From: Geothrix sp. SG200
GTDB lineage: Bacteria > Acidobacteriota > Holophagae > Holophagales > Holophagaceae
Direction: 5' to 3'
Length of the DNA stretch: 64,000 bases
Assembly (NCBI RefSeq): GCF_022808935.1
Contig: NZ_JAKZFR010000006.1
Location: forward strand, 1 to 64,000
Part shown: positions 48,601 through 58,517 of the stretch, one piece after another
Layout: the number at the start of each line of letters is the position of its first letter
Position numbering within the stretch: position 1 is the first letter of the stretch
Translations under genes and position numbers: made by a program
Notes under the pieces: model-generated
Told to the model about the DNA's origin: nothing
Databases searched by the model: none
What the model saw: only the letters and a program-made list of their open reading frames with translations

Positions 48601-50790
48601 TCAAGGACGGTGGGGCGGGGGGAGCGGTGGAACGGGCGGGGCTTTTGGTTCCGAGTATCGCGGCCGGCTGATGTCAGGCATGGTTTCGTTGGGCCGGGTC
48701 CAGGGATACTGCAGGCGCCAGTGGATCACCCGATTCTGGTCCATCAGCAGGGTGAAGGCCTGGCGGGTGGTACGCGCCGCGTTCTGGGGATCCCGGGATA
48801 GGGTCTCGAAGTCGATCAGCCAACCCTCGATGTCCGGGCCGATGGCCTGGATCGCACGATCCTTTTCTTCCGACCTGGGCCAGTGGTTCGTGAAGGCGCG
48901 ATTCCACCGCCCCTTGCCTCGAACCTTCAGCTCCACGATGATCGCGGTGGCGCCCCAGGTGGTCTTGTCCACGACGGTCCGGACGAGGGGGCGGACCTCC
49001 TCCAGGGTGGGCTGGGGGCCGCTGTCCAGGGTCACGGGAGTGCCCGCCCTTTCCCCCGAAGCCGGGGCGTCAGGTCGGGGTTCCTGCGAAGGTGCGGCCG
49101 GGGCCAGGGGCTCGATGGTCAACAGGATCTGGATCTTTCCGTCGCTGGGGTACCCAGTTCTCGTCCATACGACGAAGTAGACGGTCGTGGGCGTGTCGCT
49201 CGTGTTGAGGAAGGCGGCTTCCGGGGTTCCGAGGCCATGGCGGCTGCCCTCGAACGGGGCGCCCCACTTGTTGAGGGCCCGGACCTCGAAATAGGCCAGG
49301 CTGGACTCGCTCTGGAGGGTGGCCCTGGCCAGGGACTGGCCGGGCACCTGCACCGCATAGCCCTTCTTCGGCCAGGTGAGCAGCTCGTCCCGGATGAGGA
49401 CGGGGCACGGGGGGGCCTGGAGGGTCCGGACGGCCGTCCCCGGCAGGATGGACAGGCTCTTCGCATCGACCACCGGGATGGCGATGGGCGCGGGATGGGC
49501 TTTCGTGGGAGCAGGATAAAACGTCTCTTTGGCGGGCGGCTGGGCCGGGCCGGGCTGCGTCTCGGAACCTGCCGGAGACGGAGGAGGTGTCATCACCGGC
49601 TCCTGGGCGACCGGGAGGGTGCCGGCAGGCCCTGCGGCGCGGGGAAGCGGCATGGACTCGAAGGGTGGAATGACCCGAGGATTCGAGGCAAAGGGATCGT
49701 GGGGGATGTCGGCCGCGACCGGCAGTGTCACGGTCCGATGGGACACGGCTTTCTCGATCCGGGTCAGGGCGGCTTCCAGTCGCTCCGCCTGGGCGGGGAG
49801 TGATGAGACCAGGGCCAGGGCGGCGACGAGGAGCAGGCTGGGCGTGGCGAAGCGCAGCTGGGGCGGGTCGGCGAGGAGCAGGCGGCGCAGGCGTTCCATG
49901 AGATTGCCTCCACTGGCGCGGAGTGCCAGGGACGGGGGCCGGTCGCGGAATTCATCGAGGCGGCTCAGGGTTTCGGCGTAGAAGACGGCGTCACCGCAGG
50001 CCAATACGGCGGCATCGTCACAGCAGTGTTCCCGTTCGGTCCGGATCCGGCGGGAGATCCACCACACGGCGGGGTGGAAGAAGAAGAGCACCTCGATCAC
50101 GCACTGGAGGCCGTTGACGAGGCCATCCAGGCGCTTGATGTGGGCGAGCTCGTGGGCCAGGACCGCCTCGGCGGCCAGGGGATCGAGGTTGGCGAAGAAG
50201 CCCAGGGGCAGGAGGATGACCGGGCGCAGGAGGCCCATGCACATGGGGGTTGCCACCCGGGCGGACTCGACGAAGCGCACCGCGCGGCGGAGGGCGGCGC
50301 TGCGGACCAGGCGCCCGAGCCAAGGCGGCTCGACGATGGACGTAGCCGCGGCCTTCAGGCGGCGCAGCCAGAGCCATCCACCCACCGTGCGAAGGCTGAA
50401 GGCCAGGACACCCGCGACCCATGCGGCCAGGATCCAGGGCAGGTACGGCTGCAGACGGGCCTGCCAGGGGAGGGTGGTCGTCAAGGGTGCGGCTGCGGAC
50501 GCCACGAGCGGTGTGGAGGGGGCCTCTGGAGAGCCCGGAAGCAGGGCGAAGCTCAGGCCCTGACCCGGAACATGAGGAACCGGCGAGAGCAGCATGAAGG
50601 TGGTGATCGCGCTCCCCAGGCAGGCCAGGAGGAAGGCGCAACCCGCCAGATGGCGAAGCTGGGGGGCCCGTCGCTTGAAGAGCGAGAACGCCACCCAGGC
50701 CGCCAGGCCCAGCAGGGCGCCCTGCCACAGGAAGTGGAGCAGGGTCCAGGCGAGGCGCTGGGCCGCGGGCGATTCGAGCAGGGGGATCAC
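48601..50790 (-). CDS. M56 (BlaR1-type) membrane metalloprotease sensor B
   Basis: 729 residues. The N-terminal 340 are closely similar to sensor A: same opening, HELAH at 213-217, EREHCCDDAAV, same membrane segments. It then has a longer extracytoplasmic part: a linker, a middle domain (ILPGTAVRTLQAPPCPVLIR to YFVVWTRTGYPSDGKIQILL) absent from A, and the C-terminal domain shared with A (GPQPTLEEVRPLVRTVVDKT to MDQNRVIHWRLQYPW). GTG start overlapping the repressor stop (GTGA). No penicillin-binding domain. Signal unknown. Confidence 0.87.
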   Translation of the reverse strand: MIPLLESPAAQRLAWTLLHFLWQGALLGLAAWVAFSLFKRRAPQLRHLAGCAFLLACLGSAITTFMLLSPVPHVPGQGLSFALLPGSPEAPSTPLVASAAAPLTTTLPWQARLQPYLPWILAAWVAGVLAFSLRTVGGWLWLRRLKAAATSIVEPPWLGRLVRSAALRRAVRFVESARVATPMCMGLLRPVILLPLGFFANLDPLAAEAVLAHELAHIKRLDGLVNGLQCVIEVLFFFHPAVWWISRRIRTEREHCCDDAAVLACGDAVFYAETLSRLDEFRDRPPSLALRASGGNLMERLRRLLLADPPQLRFATPSLLLVAALALVSSLPAQAERLEAALTRIEKAVSHRTVTLPVAADIPHDPFASNPRVIPPFESMPLPRAAGPAGTLPVAQEPVMTPPPSPAGSETQPGPAQPPAKETFYPAPTKAHPAPIAIPVVDAKSLSILPGTAVRTLQAPPCPVLIRDELLTWPKKGYAVQVPGQSLARATLQSESSLAYFEVRALNKWGAPFEGSRHGLGTPEAAFLNTSDTPTTVYFVVWTRTGYPSDGKIQILLTIEPLAPAAPSQEPRPDAPASGERAGTPVTLDSGPQPTLEEVRPLVRTVVDKTTWGATAIIVELKVRGKGRWNRAFTNHWPRSEEKDRAIQAIGPDIEGWLIDFETLSRDPQNAARTTRQAFTLLMDQNRVIHWRLQYPWTRPNETMPDISRPRYSEPKAPPVPPLPPPHRP

Positions 50791-51173
50791 GGACGCTTCT
50801 CCTTGGCCTTGGCCAGCAGCTGGGCGATCTCCTCGCGCTCGTCGGAGTCCAGCTTCCGGCTGGAGAGGGTGGTGGCCATCAGGTCCAGGGCCCTGCCGCC
50901 GAAGGCGCGCTCCAGCAGGTCGTCCACCAGGTGCCTCAGGGTGTGCTCCCGGGCCTGGGCGGGACGGTAGATATGGGAGCGCCCCGATTCATCGCGAAGC
51001 AGCAGCCCCTTGTCCACCATGGTCTGCATCATCTTCAGCACAGCCGTGTAAGCCAGATCCCTGTCCGCGCCGAGCACTTCGTGGACCTGGCGCACCGTGG
51101 CCGGGCCGAGGTCCCACAAAGTCCGGAGGACAGAGAGTTCCACATCGGTAGGGCGGTTCAGGGGGTGTCGCAT
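50787..51173 (-). CDS. BlaI/MecI family transcriptional repressor B
   Basis: 128 residues, winged helix TDVELSVLRTLWDLGPATVR and TAVLKMMQTMVDKGLLLRDE, followed by the helical C-terminus (AFGGRALDLMATTLSSRKLD). Paralogue of repressor A with the same pairing to an M56 gene and nearly the same promoter. Both genes of the module appear duplicated as a unit. Whether repressors A and B recognise each other's operator is open, but the near-identity of recognition helices and sites predicts cross-binding. Confidence 0.92.
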   Translation of the reverse strand: MRHPLNRPTDVELSVLRTLWDLGPATVRQVHEVLGADRDLAYTAVLKMMQTMVDKGLLLRDESGRSHIYRPAQAREHTLRHLVDDLLERAFGGRALDLMATTLSSRKLDSDEREEIAQLLAKAKEKRP

Positions 51174-51198
51174 GGAGTGTCCTGGGATTACACCGGAA

Positions 51199-51226
51199 AA
51201 CCTACGATAAAAAGTGTATGTGTCAA
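51199..51226 (-). promoter_or_regulatory. Promoter and BlaI-type operator of module B
   Basis: Minus strand: TTGACA (51226-51221), 16-base spacer, TAGGTT (51204-51199). The segment TACGATAAAAAGTGTATGTG (51203-51222) matches module A at 18-19 positions, although the surrounding sequence has diverged, pointing to selection on the site. Confidence 0.75.
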
Positions 51227-51268
51227 CCCCGGCTCCGGATTTTCTTTCCGGCGCCGGGGCTGACCTGA

Positions 51269-51300
51269 CTCCAAACGGCGGTCGCAGGCGCTGTTTGGAG
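51269..51300. other. Terminator-like hairpin between divergent modules B and C
   Basis: Arms CTCCAAAC / GTTTGGAG (8 bp) extended by GCG/CGC, with outer arms CCTGAC (51264-51269) and GTCAGG (51311-51316). It lies upstream of both flanking genes, so it terminates neither. A near-relative (CTCCAAACGGGGCCC stem) terminates the end of module C. Confidence 0.6.
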
Positions 51301-51340
51301 CACGGGTGAAGTCAGGGGAACAGATCTACGGAAACATCCG

Positions 51341-51369
51341 TTGACAATCTACGGACGATGCCGTAGATT
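51341..51369 (+). promoter_or_regulatory. Promoter and operator of module C
   Basis: TTGACA (51341-51346), 17-base spacer, TAGATT (51364-51369). A perfect dyad AATCTACGG-ACGATG-CCGTAGATT (51346-51369) fills the spacer and -10; an extra half-site ATCTACGG lies at 51324-51331. The motif differs from modules A/B, as does the repressor. Confidence 0.8.
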
Positions 51370-51390
51370 CTGGGACATCCCGGAGCCCCC

Positions 51391-51780
51391 ATGTCTGAGC
51401 TTCCCCGTCCTTCGGATTTCGAACTGGCCATCCTACGTGTGCTCTGGCGCCTTGGAGCAGGCACGGTCCGGCAGGTCCACGAAGGGCTGAAGCCCGAGCG
51501 CCAGCTTGGGTACACCACAGTGCTGAAAACCATGCAGATCATGGCGGAAAAGGGGCTGTTGCTCCGGGACGAGCAGGCTAAGAGCCATGTGTACCGCCCA
51601 GCCGAGGAAGCGCAGGAGACCCGCCAGGGCATGGTCCGAGACCTGGTGGATAAAGCCTTTGAGGGATCGGCCCTGCAGCTCCTGGTCCATGCCCTCCATG
51701 CCAAGCGGCCTAGCACCAAGGAACTGGACGAGATCCAGGCCCTCATCGAGCAGGCACGCTCGGAACGGGGGCGGAAATGA
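51391..51780 (+). CDS. BlaI/MecI family transcriptional repressor C
   Basis: 129 residues. Winged helix SDFELAILRVLWRLGAGTVR and YTTVLKTMQIMAEKGLLLRD, helical C-terminus with AFEGSALQLLVHAL. It is clearly more distant from A and B than they are from each other, matching its different operator. The stop overlaps the start of sensor C (ATGA). Divergent from module B; 217 bases of regulatory DNA separate them. Confidence 0.92.
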   Translation: MSELPRPSDFELAILRVLWRLGAGTVRQVHEGLKPERQLGYTTVLKTMQIMAEKGLLLRDEQAKSHVYRPAEEAQETRQGMVRDLVDKAFEGSALQLLVHALHAKRPSTKELDEIQALIEQARSERGRK

Positions 51781-54074
51781 CCTGGATGGCTTCCCCGCTC
51801 ATGGCTCGTTTGGGGTGGACCCTGATCCATTTCATCTGGGAGGGTGCGCTTCTGGCGGGCCTGTTGGCCATAGCGTTCTGGCTCACCACCGGAAGGTCGC
51901 CGCGACTGAGGTACGGGCTCGCATGCCTGGCGCTGACGATGATGGCCGCCTCTCCAGTGGCGACTTGGCAGTGGCTTGGCCATGTGGCGCCCCGTGCGGG
52001 GGCGCCACCGATCCGGGCCCTGGCCGAGGGCTCTGGAGCCCACCAGCCCACCGGTCAAATCTCCGCGGTTCCGGAAGTGCCACCGCGTCCAGGGAACCCC
52101 GTGGCCTGGTTGCCCATCTGCGTCGCCATCTGGATGGCAGGGGTTGCTCTCTTGAGCCTGCGGCTGGCAGGCCGCTGGGCTTGGCTGCAGTGGCTTCGCC
52201 ATCGGCCGGAGACTGTGGCAGTCGAGGACGATATCCAGCTCCGGCTCCTGCGGCTGTGTCAGCGCATGCGCCTGGCCAGCAACATCCGGATGCTCCTCTG
52301 CAATCGAGTGTCGGGACCCACGGTGATGGGCTGGCTTCGGCCCGTGATCCTCGTCCCGCCCGCTGCTTTGCTTGGGATGCCACCGGACCAGATGGAGCTG
52401 GTGCTGGCCCACGAACTGGCCCACATCCTGCGCCATGATTTCGCCATCAACCTCATTCAGTCTTGCATCGAAGTGCTGCTCTTCTACCACCCGGCCGTGT
52501 GGTGGGTCTCCGCGAAGATCCGTCAGGAACGGGAGCTGTGCTGCGACGATCTGGCGGTGCGAACGACGGGGGACGCCCTGGACTATGCCGCCGCGCTCAC
52601 CCGGCTGGAGGCCCTTTGCCGCCCACCGGATCCCCCACGACACGTCGCCCAGGCTCTGGCCGTGGGCGCCATCGGAGGTTCGTTCATGCACCGCATTCGT
52701 CGACTTGTTTCACCCATGGCCCCGATCCCCCTGGCTCCACGCGCGGGAGTGGTCGTGGCGCTACTGATCGGTTTTTCCTTCATGCTTCATGCCGCCCGGC
52801 CCCAGGAGGCGGTGTCCACCTCTGGAAACGAACTCGTCCTCCGACGGTTCAATGACTCCAGTTCCGACGGCGTGGCCAAGGCCGGTCAGGTCGCCTTCGA
52901 CGGGGTCCGAGTGCCAGCAGAATTCGGTCTACAGGCGCTTGACCGACTTTCATCCATTCCAGCCAGCGGACCGGTCACAGAGCTTCGATTGCCCATCCCC
53001 ACAGAACCCAAGCCGGAAATCGGGCCTTATTCTTACAACTTTCCGGCGGTGGACCCTTCCGAACTACGCCTGATTCTTGAAAACCATGCCCAAGAGAAAC
53101 GGCTGACTCTCCAATCCTGCCCGTTGCATGGGGTGATCATCCGCCGCCTGAATGCTGCAACACCCAAGTTCAGTCCGCTCCCGGGCAAATCCAGGTTGTC
53201 TGTTGTCGCGAAGGAGGCTGGTCTAGATCTCGTGGATGCCGCACTCAGGGAATTAGCCGATTTGAAGCCCGCGCCGTTCCTTTTCCAGAGGGTCGAGAAA
53301 TCAGGTCGGGCACCTTCAATGGGTGATCGGGCGCTCACCATCGAACTCAGTGATGTGAACCCGGACGAGCTCCGCATGGTCCTGGATGCCGAGCGTACGA
53401 AACCGGCACCGTCCGCGGGGACAGGCCAAGTGGCCGGGACCGAGCTTTCTCCCCATTTCGTCAGCGGGCAGAGGCCGCCGGAAGGCACGATGTGGCTCCG
53501 CCGCTATGACCGCGATTCGGCGGATGACCTCCGTCGCGCAGGAACGATCTACGTCCACGTGAACACGGTCCCGTTCGGAAGCTTGATGCAGGCCTTGAAA
53601 CAGCTCGACCAGGCGCCGGCGGACCCATCCAAGGGCTATGTGGACCTGGATCTGAAGGCCGATCCTAAGGCCAAGGATCCACATGGCCTTTGGACCTACC
53701 TGTTTCTGGGCGTGGACCCCGTAAGGGTCGAGCGTGTGGTTCTGGCCCGGGCCACCTTCCGTTCCCTCAATCCTGAGGACAAGAAACCCGGCACCATCGT
53801 CATGCAGCGGATGGCCAGGTTCACCGCCCAGCTCGGCGTGATCCCAGAAGGGCTGAACGTGCAGGTGTGGGCTGGGAATGTCCCGGCGCCGGCAGTGCTG
53901 CAGGCCCTCCAACAGCTGTTGGCAAGGCAGCCGGAGGCCGGGATCCCGCAGGAAGTCCGGGTGCAGGTGCCTCCGGACGAGCCTGGGGCCCGGATCACCT
54001 TGGACCTCAAGGACAAGAACCCCTCCGCGCTCTGGGACGAGTTGAACAAGGTCATCAGGACAGAGAAGCCCTGA
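51777..54074 (+). CDS. M56 (BlaR1-type) membrane metalloprotease sensor C with a repetitive extracytoplasmic domain
   Basis: 765 residues. M56 core at 1-350: membrane segments near 12-37, 46-65, 110-130 and 223-245, HELAH at 212-216, then ERELCCDDLAV. The remaining 410 or so residues are extracytoplasmic and unlike sensors A/B. They contain four spaced segments of one pattern: VDPSELRLILE, VNPDELRMVLD, VDPVRVERVVL and KNPSALWDELN, each after a strand such as LTIELSD or ITLDLKD. This resembles the short secretin/TonB N-terminal (STN) fold, an inference. No penicillin-binding domain. Coupled to repressor C. Confidence 0.85.
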   Translation: MTWMASPLMARLGWTLIHFIWEGALLAGLLAIAFWLTTGRSPRLRYGLACLALTMMAASPVATWQWLGHVAPRAGAPPIRALAEGSGAHQPTGQISAVPEVPPRPGNPVAWLPICVAIWMAGVALLSLRLAGRWAWLQWLRHRPETVAVEDDIQLRLLRLCQRMRLASNIRMLLCNRVSGPTVMGWLRPVILVPPAALLGMPPDQMELVLAHELAHILRHDFAINLIQSCIEVLLFYHPAVWWVSAKIRQERELCCDDLAVRTTGDALDYAAALTRLEALCRPPDPPRHVAQALAVGAIGGSFMHRIRRLVSPMAPIPLAPRAGVVVALLIGFSFMLHAARPQEAVSTSGNELVLRRFNDSSSDGVAKAGQVAFDGVRVPAEFGLQALDRLSSIPASGPVTELRLPIPTEPKPEIGPYSYNFPAVDPSELRLILENHAQEKRLTLQSCPLHGVIIRRLNAATPKFSPLPGKSRLSVVAKEAGLDLVDAALRELADLKPAPFLFQRVEKSGRAPSMGDRALTIELSDVNPDELRMVLDAERTKPAPSAGTGQVAGTELSPHFVSGQRPPEGTMWLRRYDRDSADDLRRAGTIYVHVNTVPFGSLMQALKQLDQAPADPSKGYVDLDLKADPKAKDPHGLWTYLFLGVDPVRVERVVLARATFRSLNPEDKKPGTIVMQRMARFTAQLGVIPEGLNVQVWAGNVPAPAVLQALQQLLARQPEAGIPQEVRVQVPPDEPGARITLDLKDKNPSALWDELNKVIRTEKP

Positions 54075-54094
54075 GCGGCGGCGAAGCCGCCTAT

Positions 54095-54127
54095 CTCCAA
54101 ACGGGGCCCGCAGGGCCTCGTTTGGAG
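54095..54127 (+). terminator. Terminator of module C
   Basis: 15-bp stem CTCCAAACGGGGCCC / GGGCCTCGTTTGGAG with one G-T pair and a 3-nt loop (GCA), 20 bases after the sensor C stop. A small hairpin (GCGGC-GGCGA-AGCCGC) precedes it. Confidence 0.75.
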
Positions 54128-54183
54128 CTGGGCTCTCGGAGAATCAAGGATCCTCCCGTACAATGGTCGGTTCGGGAGTCCGC

Positions 54184-55809
54184 ATGCTCGCAGTCCAGAA
54201 CGTCACCATGCGCTACGGCGCGAAGATCCTCTTCGAGGACGTCACCACCACCTTCAACCCGGGCCGGCGCTACGGCCTGACGGGGCCGAACGGGGCGGGG
54301 AAGTCCACGTTCATGAAGATCCTGGCCGGCGAGCTGGAGCAGCAGACGGGCACCGTGCAGCGGCCCCGCAAGATGGGCATCCTCCGCCAGGACCAGTTCG
54401 CCTTCGACGCGTTCCGCGTCATCGACACGGTGATCATGGGCAACGCGGGGCTCTGGAAGGCGCTGCAGGAGCGGGACGCCATCTACGAGAAGGCCGAGAT
54501 GACGGACGAGGACGGCATGCGTGTGGCCGAGCTCGAGGGCATCGTGGCCGACGAGGACGGCTATACCGCCGAGGCCGATGCCGCGGTGCTGCTGGATGGC
54601 CTGGGCATCCCCGAGGCGCTCCACGAGCGGAAGATGGGCGAGCTGCAGGGCGGCCAGAAGGTGCGCGTGCTGCTGTCCCAGGCCCTGTTCGGCAACCCCG
54701 AGGCCCTGCTCCTGGACGAGCCCACCAACCACCTGGACCTGGACTCCATCCACTGGCTGGAGGAATTCCTGGACCGCTACAAGGGCACGGTGGTGGTGAT
54801 CTCCCACGACCGCCACTTCCTCAACAACGTCTGCACCCACATCGCCGATATCGACTACCAGACGATCATCCAGTACTCCGGCGGCTACGACGACATGGTC
54901 ATGGCCAAGATGCAGATCCGCTCGCGCATCGAATCCGAGAACGCCCAGCGCGAGAAGAAGATCGCCCAGCTCAATGAGTTCATCCAGCGCTTCGCGGCGG
55001 GCACCCGCAGCAGCCAGGTGAACAGCCGCCGCAAGGAGGTGGAGCGCCTCCAGCCCAGCGACCTGGCGCGCAGCAACATCCAGCGGCCCTTCATCAAGTT
55101 CAACCTAGGCAAGCCGGGCGGCCGCTACGCGCTGGAGTTCGAGGGCGTGAAGAAGGGCTACGACACAGCCAAGGACGGGACGGGCGGGCGCCACGAGGTC
55201 ATCAAGGGCTTCACCGCCATGGTCCAGCGCGGCGAGAAGGTCGCCATCATGGGCCGCAACGGCATCGGCAAGACCACGCTCCTGAACGCGCTGCTGGCCA
55301 ATGCGCCCCAGGTGACCGAAGGCGGCCTGAAGCTGGACGCGGGCGAGGTGAAGTGGGGCCACGAGGCCAACGTGGGCTACTTCTCGCAGGACTTCGCCGA
55401 GAGCATCCCCAAGGGCTACGACCTGGTGACCTGGCTGCACCAGTTCGACCCGGACGCCACCAAGGAGCAGATCCGCGGCGTCATGGGCCAGATGCTCTTC
55501 CGCGGCGAAGAGGGCAACAAGATGACGGACGTACTGAGCGGCGGCGAGTCCTGCCGCCTGCTGTTCTGCAAGCTCATGCTGCAGAAGCCCAACATCCTGG
55601 TGCTGGACGAGCCCACCAACCACCTGGACCTGGAGGCGGTCATCGCGCTGAACGACGCGCTCCAGCGTTACGAGGGCACCATCCTCTTCGTGACCCACGA
55701 CGAGGACATCATCGACGAAGTGGCCACCCGCATCTGGCACCTCACGGACGACGGCATCGAGGACTTCCAGGGGACCTACGCCGAGTACATGGCGCCCACA
55801 GGAAGGTGA
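54184..55809 (+). CDS. ybiT: ABC-F family ATPase, YbiT type
   Basis: 541 residues, two ABC domains and no membrane segment. Walker A motifs GPNGAGKSTF and GRNGIGKTTL; signatures LQGGQKVRV and LSGGESCRLL; Walker B LLLDEPTNHLD twice. The ILRQDQFAFDAFRVIDTVIM stretch is specific to YbiT among ABC-F proteins. Cytoplasmic ribosome-associated factor that rescues or tunes translation; not clearly an antibiotic-protection member. ATG 54184 has GGGAG six bases upstream; the ATG at 54163 is less likely. Confidence 0.94.
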   Translation: MLAVQNVTMRYGAKILFEDVTTTFNPGRRYGLTGPNGAGKSTFMKILAGELEQQTGTVQRPRKMGILRQDQFAFDAFRVIDTVIMGNAGLWKALQERDAIYEKAEMTDEDGMRVAELEGIVADEDGYTAEADAAVLLDGLGIPEALHERKMGELQGGQKVRVLLSQALFGNPEALLLDEPTNHLDLDSIHWLEEFLDRYKGTVVVISHDRHFLNNVCTHIADIDYQTIIQYSGGYDDMVMAKMQIRSRIESENAQREKKIAQLNEFIQRFAAGTRSSQVNSRRKEVERLQPSDLARSNIQRPFIKFNLGKPGGRYALEFEGVKKGYDTAKDGTGGRHEVIKGFTAMVQRGEKVAIMGRNGIGKTTLLNALLANAPQVTEGGLKLDAGEVKWGHEANVGYFSQDFAESIPKGYDLVTWLHQFDPDATKEQIRGVMGQMLFRGEEGNKMTDVLSGGESCRLLFCKLMLQKPNILVLDEPTNHLDLEAVIALNDALQRYEGTILFVTHDEDIIDEVATRIWHLTDDGIEDFQGTYAEYMAPTGR

Positions 55810-55825
55810 GCCGTCCCCCCCGGGC

Positions 55826-56704
55826 TCACTCGGGCACGTGGATCCGTTCCTTGATGTGCTTGAGGTTCGCCACGATGGTGAAGGTCATGATGATGAGGAG
55901 CGACCAGGAGCTCCACTTGCCCACATGCACCCGGGACCAGGCGCCGAGCTGGTTGGGGTATCTCCAGATGCCCAGGAAGGTGCTGACGTTCTCGGCCAGC
56001 CAGATGAAGAAGCCGATGAGCACGAAGGCCAGCAGCAGGGGCATCCTCCGCTCCCGGTCCAGGGGACGGAAGATCACGGTGGCCCGAGCATAGAGGCCCA
56101 GCGCGCAGGCGGCCAGGTACCAGCGGACATCGCCGATGAAGTGGTGGGTGAAGAAGTTGGCGTAGACCAGGGTGGCCAGGACCCAGGCCATCCAGTACGG
56201 CGGGTGGTGGACCACCCGGACGTGGAGGAGGCGCCAGGCCTGGATGAGGTAGCTGCCGATGGCCGCGTACATGAACCCCGAGAAGAGGGGCACGCCAAGG
56301 ACCTTGGTGTAGGCGGCGTCCGGATAGGACCAGGACCGTATGCCCTGGGAGGTCTTGAAGGCTTCCAGCGCGAATCCGATCGCGTGGAACAGGGTGATGG
56401 CCTTGAGCTCGTCCAGGGTCTCGAGCCGGGACCAGACCATCCATCCCTGGATGCCGAGGGCCACGAGGAGCAGGAGGTCGTAGCGGGGCAGACCCATCAG
56501 GCCGCCTCTCGGCATGGAGAACACGGCACCGAAGAAGAGCCCGGCGAAGAGGCAGGCCCGGGCCTCCTTGAGCCCGAAGGACCAGAACTCCGCCAGGAAT
56601 CGTCTGGGACCCTCCAGGTCAGGCCGATCGGCGGGATGGATCAGGCGCTCGTCCAGCTCTTTCAGATCGGGGAAGCGCAGGCGGGGAAAGTACGAGGAGG
56701 GCAT
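55826..56704 (-). CDS. DUF817 family membrane protein
   Basis: 292 residues, about eight membrane segments. GIRSWSYPDAAYTKVLGVPL and FSGFMYAAIGSYLIQAWRLL are the DUF817 hallmark; FFTHHFIGDVRWYL adds a conserved histidine pair. Function unknown. The ATG at 56704 begins MPSSYFPRLRFPDL; an ATG at 56780 preceded by a GGGGGA site would add 25 residues and cannot be ruled out. Divergent from the histidine kinase, convergent with the ABC-F gene. Confidence 0.82.
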   Translation of the reverse strand: MPSSYFPRLRFPDLKELDERLIHPADRPDLEGPRRFLAEFWSFGLKEARACLFAGLFFGAVFSMPRGGLMGLPRYDLLLLVALGIQGWMVWSRLETLDELKAITLFHAIGFALEAFKTSQGIRSWSYPDAAYTKVLGVPLFSGFMYAAIGSYLIQAWRLLHVRVVHHPPYWMAWVLATLVYANFFTHHFIGDVRWYLAACALGLYARATVIFRPLDRERRMPLLLAFVLIGFFIWLAENVSTFLGIWRYPNQLGAWSRVHVGKWSSWSLLIIMTFTIVANLKHIKERIHVPE

Positions 56705-56876
56705 GAGGATCGGGCTCGGCTGATGGACCTTGAACCATATCAGTTTCCCTGTCGGTCCCAGGAGGCCGGGAGGGGAACGCATGGGGCGATCCCCCTTCCG
56801 GGATGGCTTGGCCTCGTGCTTTAGGTCTATCTTGCCTGGTAGCTGTAGAAGCCTATATTGAGACCCATTCCATTCA

Positions 56877-58507
<1,631 letters not shown>

Positions 58508-58517
<10 letters not shown>

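Noticed and set aside
46346-54074. Beta-lactam resistance operon
   Set aside because: BlaI/M56 pairs are present, but there is no beta-lactamase and no penicillin-binding sensor domain, and ampG is distant and unlinked.
54184-55809. ABC-F antibiotic-resistance protein
   Set aside because: The sequence follows YbiT closely throughout and the interdomain linker is not the long type seen in ribosome-protection factors.
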